Positions 37,591 through 50,145 of a DNA stretch of 64,000 nucleotides are shown here, piece by piece. Origin of the DNA: Luscinia megarhynchos. Taxonomy: Eukaryota > Chordata > Aves > Passeriformes > Turdidae. The stretch covers positions 5,015,820 to 5,079,819 of the forward strand of contig CM067569.1 in NCBI GenBank assembly GCA_034336665.1, written 5' to 3'. Below the pieces are notes generated by a model. It did not search any database, was not told where the DNA came from, and saw nothing but the letters and a program-made list of their open reading frames with translations. A program made the translations under genes and the position numbers. Position 1 is the first letter of the stretch; every line of letters starts with the position of its first letter.

Positions 37591-40500
37591 GATCCATCAC
37601 AAAATCCTCCATTAAAGAGGTGCTGTTTGCTTCGAGTGATGCAGAAAAAGAGAGTGGGTCAATGGAAAAAAAAAAACCAGAAAAGAAATAAAGGCAATGA
37701 AATATGACCACTGCTGATGCAGAAATTTCCATGTTTTTCACTTCAAAAGATCCATTCCTAACTTTCTAAAAGAGAGAGAGGAACAAATCTTTTTTTGGTG
37801 CAATTTGTTTTGCAGTGATATATTTCCAAAATCTTTCAGCATGTCTGATATTAGGTTCTGAGCCACACTCTTCAAATGTCACATGGAAAAAGAATTTACT
37901 GCTGGTTAGGCATGGGATTTCCTCTGGCATAGCATAATATCCAGTCTTGTGATCTATTTACATTTCAAAACCAGTAAAATTAATGAATGAACCAACACAG
38001 AGGGCCCTTGTCTGTTTGCAGGGTTCCTGAGCTGCCCTGAATTTCTTATTTAATTTTTTATGGCTGCAAGTGTTCAATTTTACCCTGGATTTAGTTTTCA
38101 GCAATGCAAATTTTTCTTGATACCAACAACAGCTGTTAGCAATATACCCAGATCCAGGAACACGTTTATATGTGACCAAACTCGGTGTAATTGCCACATC
38201 ATCTGGTAAATTGGCATTACAAACAAGTCCCAGGGGAGGAAACACGACTCCCTCCGTATGTCATCACTTGTGAAATTTCCACAGTAAAGAATCAGCCCTC
38301 AAAGCTCTTCTTTCTGTGCTGACAACTCAGATAAGGGAGCTTGCAGTTGGAGCTGCTCTTTCCCTTGCTCTGCTGCTACAAGGGCCCTTCCACGTGGGAC
38401 AAGCATTTGTGTCATGCTGCCTTGCAGAAACACCTCCCTATCTGCCTTTCATGCAGCTGAGTGTGCCCCACCACGAATTAAATAGTGGCAGATTGCAGAG
38501 ATGTAACAGTACAGGACTCCACTTTTTTATCACCTAATTAGTCCCAACATAAAAGTTCTGTATTTTGATGGTAGCTGCTAGAGCTCTGCTATCACTGTGG
38601 TTATTGCCCAGGCCACTCCAGACTGGAAATGTTAAACAGGGACAGCACTTTAATTTCTCTGGCTAACACAGCCCATCAAACTGCCTCTCTCTGCCACAGA
38701 TGCTATTCCAAGTTATTATATTACAACTAAATGTGTTTGGAATGATGTCTGGCTATCAGCATTGTGTCATTAGAAGAGAAAAAGGAAGACCAATGCTAGA
38801 CAGATATCACTATCTGGGCTGTAATGAGTCCCTGAGGGAAAATTAAGGGGTAATTGTAACAAGCCTCTGGATGGACCAAAAAATATTAGTCAAATCTCAT
38901 CTGTTCTCCAACTTCCTCCTTTCTTTAAACTGTCAACACTTTCCATGAGTTCTGGCTCCAAATGCCTGTCTTCATCTCAGCTAAGCCCCACACAGTTCTT
39001 TACTTCCCTGCAAAGTTTTCAAAAAGCTGAAGAGGCTGCTCAAAGTGTCATTTTTATGTGGTAGGAAATCCAGCTGGAGGGGAGGCACTGGTGGCTTGGT
39101 CAGAGCATGGACATGGAGGAGATGTGGGGGGAGCTCACCCTGCAGTGTGTGCATCCCTAACCTGGGAGCATCTCCCAAAACCCAAAATTTGGTGCCTCCA
39201 CCTGACTGCTCTCACCAGAAAAGGGCCCTTTGCTTGAGGCAATGGATATTGAGCTGGAAAAAGGAATTAAATCGATGATTTCATCATGGACCATTTTACT
39301 TTTTATTTTTCTTCAGCAAAATTGAAGTTCTTAATTTTCATGGCTATATAAATAACTCTACCTCCAGTCCCAAATTTTTTTCCAGTTACAAGAGTCAGTG
39401 AAATAAAGATCCCTCCCTTAGATGGAGTACAGGTGGTTTCCTGTCCTGGGTGTGTTCTTCTCCTTGGTGCCTGCTAGGACACCTAAGCCCAAATTTTGAG
39501 ATCTGACTTGCAAAATGGGAAATTGAGACAGCCGAATAAATGTCCCGTTGTTTTTCCATGTGGTTTGGTATCCTTGTGTTACTCACATAAATCAAGACAC
39601 AGAGAGACAAGATAGTATTAGAAACATCAGAATACTGGATACTAAAATGCAAATCCAAACCAGTTAAAAGTTAGTTAGATTTAATCACTTAAATCACCAC
39701 CCCCTGAGTGATGGCAGGAAATGTATAGTGGGGAACACTGTGATGAAATTCAGAAAAGATAAGACATAAACCAAATTCTTGGTGTGTTCACAGAAGTCTG
39801 GATGATCTATTCCAAAGCTGTGGTCCTGACTAAACTTCTTGGTTAATTAGTTACATTTTTTGTCCCCTGGAAATAATATTCTGAGGGTGAGTTGCCCACC
39901 AACTGTGGTCCTGTCCAAGGAGAGCATCAGCTCTTTGTGATTATTGGAGTCCATGATTGACATCATGTGACACAGAAGAAATGAATTCTCAGGGAATTAT
40001 TGGATCCTGCACCATTTTCCCAGAGCAGCTCAGACCTGCTGAGCACTGCTGAGCAAACCCACCTGTGGGACTGGGTGGAAAATCTTGCAAACTCCTCAGC
40101 ATTCCAAGCCAGTGGAGAGAGAAGCCAAGGCACTGTCAATATTTATATTTTAGAGATGCATATTTTAATTTTACTTTATTTCTCTTTGAGGGTGGACCAG
40201 AGTGGAAGAATCAAAAACCTGTTGAGTTTAGGACAAAACCATCACATTTCTCTGCATTTTCTTTTCCTTCCCTCACAGTTTCCTCCATTGACTTTGGTTC
40301 AGCTCTCACTGGACCAACAAGCTCTGAGAACTCCCATAAAACTCTAAAGTGAAAAAGAGTGTGCCTGCCAGGTGGGATTTTTTTTCCCCAAGTGCTCACA
40401 GCTCTAATTTTCACCACATGTGAACAAGTGTTCGCAGTTTTAAAGATGTGTTGAGTAATTGCACATGCAAGACATCTTCCCTTTAATGCTCCCAGTGTGT

Positions 40501-41792
40501 TCAAAGCTTTTTTTTGGTGAGAACACCCCTGTTAACAACGGAGTTGTGGCCTTTAGCTTACACCTAAGTGGGTACTGCTTTGTGTTGAAACATAATTGGC
40601 AGCACTTGCCTATTCTTATTCCCTCAGCTTAGCTAATGAAAGACACTGCCATAATCCACTTCTCTTAGGATCAGGGTCTGAGCCTGGAAAATCTCTGCTA
40701 GAAGAAGATGGAGAGGCACCTGCAGCTGCCATTGCTATGGAGTACCAGTTGTTTTTGGGCCAAAATAGGAGAGAAGGGCGTTTGCTGCCTCCTCTTTTTG
40801 GGTGAAATGTGCAGGATACCTGGGCACCCTCCCTGTGACACCACAGAAGGGACACAGCAGAACTGCAGTGGGGAGTGAACAGTTTTCAAACAGCTGAGGA
40901 GGGAGAGATTTCTCATCAGCCATGGTTACCCTCTTCCCATGCACCCAGCCAGGAGGGGGACGACTTAGGCAACAAAATTCAATTCATCACCATCTAAAAA
41001 ATCTGTCCTTAGGAGAATATCTCACTGCCTGAGCAAATGTCCTGTAGGACTGAGTCTGGACACCGCTGGCATGGGATAAACCAAAGGGGAATGGGTCTGA
41101 AGGGCTGATGGAGCTGTGGGACAAAATGAAATACAAATGGTAGAAAGTGAGATTTGAACCAGGTGAGGGGAAAAAGTGCAATTTCTGTCAGATAGGACTC
41201 AAACAACAACTGTGGTTTCTTGGTTTCTCTAAGTCGCTTTTCTCCCAGCCAGTAAATCTGTGAGAATGTGGAAATGAAATGTTAATTACCTTCAAAATTA
41301 TCTGCCTCCAGTTGTTGCTAGAAATGGCATTGGAAACAATGAATTGTTGAACCTCATGGTGAGAAAAAGATGTACTTTTTTCTTTTGCTCTGTTGTTCTG
41401 AAAATGTTGTATAGTATGGGTTTGTTGTTTTTTAATAACACATGGTAAAAAGCCTTGTAAATGTTTTTGTAAACTTAAATTTTTATAACTACAAGTTCTT
41501 TAATCCCAGTTGTTTCTGGAAAGGGGCTGACCATAGCCTGTTTGGGAGGAGCACTGAGTCAGCCCACCTCTCCTGACTGTTTGGAGGAACACAAAAGTGC
41601 CTACAACAAAGGCATGGGTTTCAAATCCAAGCAAACGAGCTGCAAGCACCACTTACTTTTGTGTTTTCGTACTGATCAAAGGTTTTGGCCAAGTCCAAGT
41701 CTTCACAAGGAGCAATCCTTGTCCCATGAAACGTGGCTGACCTGAATCAGAGAGCAAACAGAAGCTGCAGGTCTGTGGCTGAGCAGCCAAAC
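37591..41792. other. Unannotated unique sequence
   Basis: About 4.2 kb with no recognisable gene or further CR1 sequence. Frames up to 115 codons (40000-40347) have no family signature. Confidence 0.5.
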
Positions 41793-41975
41793 CTCAGAAC
41801 CACAGGGTCAGTTTGGTTGGAAAAGACCTTTGAGATCATCACATCAACCTTAAACCCAGCACTGCCAAGCACTAAACCAGGCTTTGAGAGCCACAGCTTC
41901 ACATCTGAAATCCCTCCAGGGATGGGGACTTTGCTGTTCCAGCCTGACTTGGGGCAGCCCTCACTACCAAACCTC
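41793..41975 (-). mobile_element. CR1 LINE 3'-UTR fragment (reverse orientation)
   Basis: On the + strand it begins TCAGAACCACAGGGTCAGTT, then TTGGAAAAGACCTTTGAGAT, AACCCAGCACTGCCAAG, CACTAAACCA and CCTCCAGGGATGGGGACT, the order of a complemented CR1 3' UTR. It is clearly diverged (perhaps 20-25%) and 5'-truncated. Confidence 0.93.
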
Positions 41976-42929
41976 TCCAGGTTGATTCTTGGAAAGGCTG
42001 AGCTGGAACAGGGACTGAACAGAGCAAGAGGGATAAAACAGGAATTTATTGAAAGGATTCACCTTGGGCAGTGCAGGAGCCTGGCTGGGGCTGCACTCAA
42101 ATCAAATCCCAGATGGATCCAGTCACGAATTTTTACACTTTTATAAGTTTTGGTTCTTCCACACACTGGGGTCAATTGTCCAACCACAGCCCCAGGCTAT
42201 GAAGTCTCAGCCCCTTGATTTGCTCCCTTTCCTTTGATGTCGTTTCTGCTTTTTGGGTTGTCCTTGATTCTCTAGCTAGAAAGGATTTGTTTTGTCACTC
42301 TCCTGTGAAGAGAACTTCCCAACACCTAATATGAAGTTTCAGAGTTACACACTAAGCAGCAGATTCTGAAAAACATAAAAGCTAAACCCCGAGGCATCAG
42401 GGTGACACCCTGGAGTGTGTGACAGTGCTTTCCCTGTGAGCTGGCACAGCTGCTCCACGGGCTGTGAACTGAAACATTTCTCCTTTCCAGGCCCAGGGGT
42501 CTCCCCCTGGCTCAGCCTCTGCAGATAAACTCTCTGGAGATGTGCTTACACTTAATTCAGGACAGGGAAAACAAGTGAGGGCTTTCAGATTATCAACACC
42601 TTCAGAAAGAAATGTGCTCATTAGAGTTATGACAGCCCCAGTGATTCATTAGTGGGACAGAGGTTATTATGCACTGTAGATATAAACCAGAGCTGATCTG
42701 AGCAGACTGAGTTCCCTTAGTAGTAGCTTATTACCAAAGAATTAAAGGTTGCAGTGGGATCTGCATCTAAAATTGGAGGAAACTTCTCAGCCAGCAACGC
42801 TTTGGTGCTATTATTGTTTTTAACTTGAATTGCTCTTTTCCCTTGTTGGTATTTGCTCTGTGATGTATGTGTGGAGAGCAACTGTAACACTTCTCCAGAA
42901 CAGTATAAACTTGTCATATTAAATTTCAC
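41976..42929. other. Unannotated unique sequence
   Basis: No gene or repeat recognised. The 137-codon frame ending at 42146 starts near and overlaps the CR1 fragment and is not a gene. Confidence 0.5.
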
Positions 42930-43080
42930 TTGGAAATTAAAAGGTTTCTAATCAGCAGAGCAGTGAAGCTCTGGAACAGCTTTCCAGGAAAAATGAAGGC
43001 CAATAAATTTAATCATAATGAAGCCTGAACAGTTTATAAAAGGGATTATGTGACATAGTCCTTAGAATATTAGGGAACTG
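42930..43080 (+). mobile_element. Ancient CR1-family LINE relic
   Basis: TTGGAAATTAAAAGGTTTCT, AATCAGCAGAGCAGTGAAGC, TCTGGAACAGCTTTCC and, 60 bp on, CAGTTTATAAAAGGGATTAT follow the order of the 3' region of old CR1 lineages best known from turtles and crocodilians, where the copies read GAAGCTCTGGAACAGCC and AAGTTTATGRAGGGGATG. Divergence is high, so insertion probably predates modern birds. Boundaries are approximate. Confidence 0.65.
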
Positions 43081-43194
43081 AAATTGAAGATCTCTGTGTC
43101 TCATTTTCCAAACTCTATTCCTATGTCTTGATCCTTCACAACACATTTTTGCAGATAATTCTGTGATCACTGCTGCGTGAAGAACACCAGGCAA

Positions 43195-43617
43195 TCCTTT
43201 CCTTTCCTTTCCTTTCCCTTTCCCTTTCCTTTCCTTTCCTTTCCTTTCCTTTCCTTTCCTTTCCTTTCCTTTCCTTTCCTTTCCCTTTCCTTTCCTTTCC
43301 CTTTCCTTTCCTTTCCTTTCCTTTCCTTTCCCTTTCCCTTTCCTTTCCTTTCCTTTTCCTTTCCTTTCCTTTCCTTTCCTTTCCTTTCCTTTCCTTTCCT
43401 TTCCTTTCCTTTCCTTTCCTTTCCTTTCCTTTTCCTTTCCTTTCCTCTCCTCTCCTCTTCCCCTTCCCTTCCCCTTCCCCTTCCCCTTCCCCTTCCCCTT
43501 CCCCTTCCCCTTCCCCCTTCCCCCTTCCCCCTTCCCCCTTCCCCTTCCCCCTTCCCCTCTCCCTCCCCTTCCCCCTTCCCCCTTCCCCCTTCCCTCCTCT
43601 TCCTCTTCCTCTTCCTC
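43195..43617. repeat. 423-nt uninterrupted homopyrimidine tract with changing unit
   Basis: No purine occurs on the + strand from 43195 to 43617. The unit drifts along the tract: CTTTC pentamers with occasional CCCTTT to about 43440, a short CCTCT patch, CCCCTT hexamers to about 43515, CCCCCTT heptamers to about 43590, and CCTCTT at the end. The complementary strand is pure G/A with many GGGG runs separated by AA, fitting the G-quadruplex rule, and the whole tract has mirror symmetry suited to triplex (H-DNA). Frames of 160-164 codons through it are artefacts. Confidence 0.98.
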
Positions 43618-46600
43618 ACAGAAACACTAAAACTACAGATAGCATTCAAGAGTCATGCATACCACAGATGAATAAGTTGACATAAAGATATTCTTGCTTT
43701 GTTTTGTTTTCTATTTTTTCCTAACATCCCAACATTCAGTTTTCTTTTTTCATTAGCTGCTGAGTACTGAGATATTTTGATGGAACTTTATATTCTGATC
43801 CCCACATCTCATTGAACAGCTTCAAACCCAGTTTCCAGCATACCTTACCATTAATTAGAGCTGCTCTTGAAAATGAAAATACTTTTATTTCCTCTGTTAA
43901 GAGAGACAATCAGTCCTAACTCTGCCCCTAATTCTCCAGTTGAGTTGAGGTTCTTGGGTTCCAGTTTATTTCTGTGCCTGTTTTCCATTAAAAAACCAAG
44001 ATACAATCTGTATCTGCCTGCAATTTCTGGTTTTCTCAGTGCAGCACAGCTGCAGGAAGGTTACAGGTTTTGTTACTTGGAGCTGCAGCTCATCCTTCCA
44101 GCTGTGGAGATTATCTTCCTAACAGCCTGGGAAACTTGGGAAGTTATCACTTTATTAACCATTCACTTCAGAAAAAAAGTTTCAAATCTTCTTCCCCCCG
44201 ACCAAAAAAGGTTAAATAATTCCCAGCCTTTGTAAAAGGAATTGAAAATTGAGTCTTTTTGGGGGCATTTCAGAGTTTGTTCTCTGTATTTTTTAGGTCA
44301 TAGAGAATGCATTTTTAAGCAAATGTGGGAGTTTCCCACCAGCAGAGGAGTGTGTGGGAAATATCAGCAGTAGTCCAGAGTGTCAGCACATTTCCTTCTC
44401 CTTAGCTTTATTTAGTCATTACCACTAATTGCCATTATTTTTGGCTGCTAATGTTAATTTTTGCTGTTTTTTCCCCCTCTGATCTGCTAATTCCCTCAGA
44501 GATTGTTTTGTGTAGTCAGATCAGTAGTTTACATGCTTTATCTAGAAACTCATGGTGTCCTTTTCTTATCCTAAACAGCTAGTGAAGCAAAATGGGAGCT
44601 GGAGCAGGCACTTCCCCAAAAAACAGGCTCCACTGATATTCTGCTTTGCTAGTGGGTAAAGCACAAAGAGCTGGCAAACTGCAAGTCTTGAGATTTTATT
44701 CTTATTTATTGTATGACCCTACAGAGTTCATACACCCCATCCACAGAAGGAGCTAATTAATAGGGTGTCATGAGGTCTAAGCAGTGTTTTTTATAGCTCC
44801 TTTAACCCTTGTGGGAAGCTGTTGTTCAAGGTAATTTTGGCTGCTGGCTGACATTTCTGTATGCAGGACAATGGTGACTTTTTTTTCCAGGGGTTTTCCA
44901 ATTATGGCTATTGGAGGTTAAGTATTCCTGGATGAATACAGTTTAATGTTATTAATCACAAAGGACAGTATAAAAAAAAGGTAGCTTTTTTCAGCACTCT
45001 GTAAAACATGATCCTGCACACTGTCTGTGGAGAATTTGTGAGGTTTTTTAGAACAAGAAAAGTGAATGCTATGAATCACATGGGAGTTTGGTTACAACAC
45101 CCAGCTAATATTTATCTGATAGTTCCTGATTAAATTTATCCTTTGGATACCTCCATCACCTGTGGATATTCAGTCTTTCCCATCTCTGTTTAAAATGACA
45201 TGCAGAAGACCAAACACAGCCAAAACCATTTTTCCATGTGCAAAATTCTCAGCTCCACATGGATCAAAGAAAGTTGTTGTGCATGAAAGCAGGAGGCACC
45301 AAACAGTTTTGCCAGTGATATTAAGGTAAAAACCAATAAAAACAAGCAAAAGCCACCCCCAAAACTGCAGCATGTACACAAGCTCTTTGACTGCACTTAC
45401 TCTCATAAATAAACTGCACATCCTGTGGGAAGTAAACCACCCAAATCAATGTTCAGGAGACACTTTTGAAAAATTCCTTTTGGAAAGCCAAAATTTTGAC
45501 TGAACTTTTAGACACTTGACTTTTTTTGTGCTGCTGGGACAAACAATGCAGCTCTTTGCTTGGGGGATGCTGAGGGAGAGATGCACAGATGCTCTTTCCT
45601 GAAGGATTTCCTATCTGTCAACCTTGTTATTTAACAGCAGCAATAAATGATAACATTTTGCACTTCTGCAGTCACTTGAATATAAATGTGCTCAAAGAGA
45701 ATCTTCTAGAAACTGTGGATAAAGCTGCAAGGGGCAGGTTTTCCCCAGCCAGGACAGGCAGGACTAAGTCCACTGCCCTCAGCAGAGAGGATGTGCTGAT
45801 GTGCAAAAACCATCCCATATCCAAAAAAGCAATGTCAGAAACGTCCCTTGGTGATGGAATTACTGACAGGGCTGATAAAAATAAAAAGGAAGCACTGCTT
45901 TATCTTGAAGTCTATTTCTCATAGTTGTTTTGGGATAAAGGTTCAGAAGGCTTTGCAGGTCCACAGCATTTTTAGCAGTTTGGGAAATGGCCACACTCTT
46001 CAGTGCTGAATGTTAATGTAAAGGTGGGTCTTCCAGTGAAAATGAGAAATTAGCCTGTAAAAGGGTGGGGACAGAATTGATATTTTTGTATGTTGGTCAG
46101 CTCTATCACAGCAATTTGTTCTGTTTGAGGTGCCCCTGCATCACCCCAAGAGAACAAGTAACAGGAATAATCAAGGGAGAAATGTGACTGCTTTGCTTGT
46201 GATATTTGTGTTGGGGAAAAAAACAAAACCCAAACAAATCTAAAAAGGCCCTGCACTCGAAGGTGCCTTGTGAAAAACCACTCCAAGTGCTGCACAGGGC
46301 TGCAGCTCCCCTCTGCCACCAGCTGGGACCTGTTCTCCCTTGGGTTTGGTTTTCCACGAGCACTCGTGTGCCCATCCACCCCTTTATTACAGGGAGATTT
46401 TGGGGAGGGGACTGCAAGTGCTGGAATGTGGGTATTTAGTGTGTGTGACTGTATTTTGCAAGCCCTTCACAGTATTTATACCAGGATTATCCATAGAGCT
46501 CCTTGATCTGGATTCTCAGTTTTCTTTGTGAGAGGCTCAGGTTTTCCTTCTTACTGCCTCAATTTCTGCACAGTGCAGTTGTGGGAAAGATAGCTGAGTC

Positions 46601-47467
46601 CTTGGAGTAGCTTTGCTTTTAATATTCATTTTGGTTATGGGGTGAGCCACTATTTATGAGTATATGGCTTTCAGTTTTCATTTCTTTATCTTCAAAGCCT
46701 GGCTCCTGTTGATGTTACCTGTGTAAAAAACTGAAACAGCGGATGTGCACTGAAAGTCATTCCAAGTTTTCTCACTATAGCAGCCTTGATTAAAATGAAA
46801 ATAAATATACAGGCAAAAAAAAGTGACCTAAGATTTTGCATTATTCAAAGGAATCCTTTTATTTTTTTTCAAATGAGGCTTTAACAGGATTATATATGTA
46901 TGTTTTATTATATTGAAACTGGCATACCATTCAAACCTAAAAACCCCTTTTCATAGTTGCATTTAATGATTCCTACTTCTTTGAAGCTTAACATATTTTC
47001 ACCATATGGCAAGCATTTAATTTTTCCCTATTTTTCTAGTGGAGATTAAATTAAAATGGTTATTTGGTTTAGCAAAACCCTTCCACCTAAATGTGCTGCA
47101 GGTCAAGGATTCTGTAGGCTTATTCCTCACTTATTCCTCTCATACTTTTCTCAACAGCTTGTTCCAAAACCTGGTGAAGTCAACCAAGATATTCCCAGCT
47201 ACACCAGAATTCCATGCTAAAATTAGGAAGCAGTATTTCTTTTCATGCACCAAAGTGTCCTGAATTGAGTAACCCTGTCATGAATACAACATAAACTCTG
47301 ATGTTTGCAGATTTCACATTCATGCCTGAAAAAAAGAAATAAAAAATTGCTGCAGGCAAAGAACCACTCAGCAGGGGAGAGAGGAGCTTTGGATTCCATC
47401 TCTGGATAAATATTTGTGTAAGAAAATTTAACCCAGTTCCCTAAAAACCATGTTTTGTGGTCCAGTG
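43618..47467. other. Unannotated unique sequence
   Basis: About 3.8 kb without a recognised gene. 44380-44560 is dense in TAAT/ATTA cores, as in developmental enhancers, which is only suggestive. Frames up to 122 codons show no domain. Confidence 0.5.
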
Positions 47468-47683
47468 TCATAGAATCACAGACTGGCCTGAGGTGGAAGG
47501 GATTAAAGAACCTTCCACTGCCCCAGGTGCTCCAGCCCCAGTGTCCAGCCTGGCCTTGGGCACTGCCAGGGATCCAGGGGATCCACAGCTGCTCTGGGCA
47601 CCTGTGCCAGCCCTGCCCACCCTCACAGGGAGCAATTCCTTCCCAATATCTAATTTAAACCCATTAGTGTGAAGCCATTTTAA
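47468..47683 (-). mobile_element. CR1 LINE 3'-UTR fragment (reverse orientation)
   Basis: This is the clearest CR1 copy in the window. On the + strand it starts TCATAGAATCACAGACTGG, the complement of the tail repeat, then GGTGGAAGGGATTAAAGAAC, CCAGCCTGGCCTTGGGCACT, GATCCACAGCTGCTCTGGGC, CCACCCTCACAGGGAGCAAT and TCCCAATATCTAATTTAAAC. About 215 bp are kept and the copy is 5'-truncated. Frames called across it (47455-47812) are not genes. Confidence 0.97.
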
Positions 47684-50103
47684 AGAAATATATTTATTTT
47701 TGCAGTTATAAGAAGTGTTTCTGTTGTTACAGTGTGAAAGCCTCGACTGCCCTTGATGCAGTGGAACTGAATTTCCCTTTAATGCTGTGGGAGCTCCAGC
47801 ACTTCTTGACATTCTACCTTCCTGAATCCACAGTGCAGCTGTGAATCCAGCTGTTGCTTTGTTTTGTTTTGATTTGTTTCCCGTTTGTGCTGCTTGGTTT
47901 GGCTGTCAGGCAGAGGGGGAGCTCGGGGTAGGAAGTTGTAGCTGTATCTGTCATCTCACCTGAAGCAGTTCTGGAGCTTTCTATAAACTGTATATTCTTT
48001 GGCTCCTCCACAAAAATGTGAGAATATTCAGATAGAGCTGTAACTGATGCTACATCCGCTTCTTGGGGAAAAAAAAAGATTTAATGTAAAGATAAATCAA
48101 GAGTACAAAAGACCTTTCTTCACTTTCATTTATTCATTGCATATTCAGTTTGCTTTTTATCACTCTTTGAGCAAAAAATACCCTACACACAACTAAGTCT
48201 CTGTGAGAATGAACCCTTCCATCTCACTTGTGTTATCTGTGCAGAATTCCAACCTTTAGCTTGGGACATGGAGAACTGATCAGTGTTAAAATGTAAAATG
48301 ATACAATTACTCCTCTTTTTAAAAATCCTGACATCCAAGCAAAAAACACCAACACTTTTTGTTTTTCTCCCACGAAATCACATACTTTCAATTTTTGTTT
48401 TTAATTTCCACGGCTCTCTTTTTTTTTAAAAAAATGAAGGTTTACTTTCTCTTTCCCTCTGTCTAACATGATAAGTTATTTCTCATTAAAATGGAGTTTT
48501 CATTTTTCCTTGGGCTATTAGATGTCACTGACTTGAACAAAGGAATCTTCACATAAGTCATTCTACCTCCAGTCTTTCATTTTCCTATCAAAATCCTAAG
48601 GCTGTGGTTGTAAGATCATGAATTTTAGTCTTGAAAGACACTAATTGTCTCTAATTCTATTAATGTTAATCATATTTTATGGCACCCTGGACCTTGTGGG
48701 ATGAAGCTCCTCACTGTACTTAATGATATTACTGCTAACTCTTATTTTCCTGCTCTCCCTTTGACACACATTTTGCCACCTGATTTCTGGTGGTGCTTGC
48801 AGAGTCCTGTGCTCGTGGGTTGAATGCATTTCCCTTTTAAAACATTATTTTCCTTTTCCAGGTGCAGCTGGCTGGGTGCCTGTGTGCAGTACATCCAGCT
48901 TTGTTTTTCCAGCAGCCACCACTGCAGTGGGAGCTGGGATGGAGGAGACAAACCTCCCTCAGCTGCTTCCCAAATCCAGGAGGAGGGAGCACAAAATCCT
49001 GGGCAATATTTACTGGAGTTTCAGCTGGAAACACCAGTGCCAAACCCTGACTGTTTTGTTTTCATGTTTTACCTTTGTGTTGCTCAGTCAAAACAAGTTA
49101 ATTTTAAATGGAATGTTTTCATTCTAAAGGAAAAAAAATTAGGAAAACAGAGCAGCTCTTTGTGAGGTGTTATTTTTAGTTTTACCACTCCATAACAACT
49201 GATAGAGGAGAGCTCTGATTTCTGTTGTCTATAAAACCTTTAGGTTTCGACCTTGCAGTCTTATTTATTATTGCATAAACTTCTTTATTACTTTTTAGAC
49301 CTCTCTAGTCAAGGATTTACCCCTGGAGGAGCAAATCACAGTCACCCATGATGCAGCACAGCAGAAGCCAGTGCAGACAGATCCACATTTCCTGAAGCAC
49401 AAAATCCCTCACAACAGGATGGAAAAGGCTTCTGTTGGACAGAAGACTCCTTAGATTTTGTCCCACTGGGTTTTGTCCTTTCCCACTGTTTTGTTTTGTT
49501 TTGTTTTTTTGTTTGTTTGTTTTTGGTTTTTTTTTTTTCCTCCTTATTATCTTATCATTTTTCTTACCTTATGCAGCATGGAAAGATGATTGGGACTTGC
49601 CTTCAAGTGTTCACCAGGTTGAACAGCACCTTGCACAGCCTGTGAAGGGAATAACAACACTTTAAATTTATGAGTTCCATTCATATTCTCTCAACCTTCA
49701 CAGCAACTCTTTCTGCTTTTCCTTCTCCCCCCAGGAAATGTGTGTATGAGGAGAGGGGGAGCAGAAACTGCTCCTGAATTGCTGGCCCAAAGACATTTCA
49801 TTCTGCAGGAGGGATGTGGTCAGTGTCAAAAATCACATTTATTTTATACTTTTAATATTTGTTCTGTCAGGATGTGGCCAGACTGGATAGTTTAGTGCAG
49901 AGGTGTTTGAGGGAGCAAATTTCTTACCAACCTCTACATTAAAAAGAACTTATCCATGCAGCTTTGCCTTGAGTAATTGGGCCAGGCACACTTATTTGTA
50001 ATAATGCACAGGTATTTTTAGAAATCAGAAAATTCCCAAGACACAGAGAGTAATAAGAGGAAAATGAAAACTGTGTAATTCTGATTATGTTGTCTCTTTT
50101 CAG
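47684..50103. other. Unannotated sequence with T-rich tract
   Basis: No gene recognised. A strong acceptor-like TTCCTTTTCCAG ends at about 48862, but no donor follows in good context. A GTTTT-type T-rich tract runs 49488-49540. Bases 50078-50103 form a strong acceptor context. Confidence 0.55.
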
Positions 50104-50145
50104 GTTTGCCAGCCTGAGTAGATTCTAAGGTGGTGAATGCTGTGG
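50104..50145 (+). other. Candidate 42-nt non-coding exon
   Basis: A pyrimidine tract ending TTGTCTCTTTTCAG (AG at 50102-50103) is followed 42 nt later by a GTGAGT donor at 50146-50151 with TGTGG on the exon side. All three frames of the 42 nt contain a stop, so it could only be part of a UTR or lncRNA, or a poison exon. A TCTGAT branch-like word lies about 25 nt upstream of the AG. Confidence 0.25.

Noticed and set aside
41140..41165. tRNA B-box-like GGTTCAAATCTC on the minus strand
   Set aside because: No A-box or cloverleaf arms at the right distance, so a tRNA or tRNA-derived SINE is not supported.
43167..43671. 160-164 codon frames (FPFLSFPF and ERKGKERK types)
   Set aside because: They are produced by the homopyrimidine tract, open on both strands and purely repetitive.
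47455..47812. Overlapping frames of 67-114 codons
   Set aside because: They lie largely within the reverse-oriented CR1 3' UTR.
48824..49165. 113-codon frame containing a strong acceptor-like TTCCTTTTCCAG
   Set aside because: No donor in suitable context follows, several overlapping frames are equally open, and no protein family is recognised.
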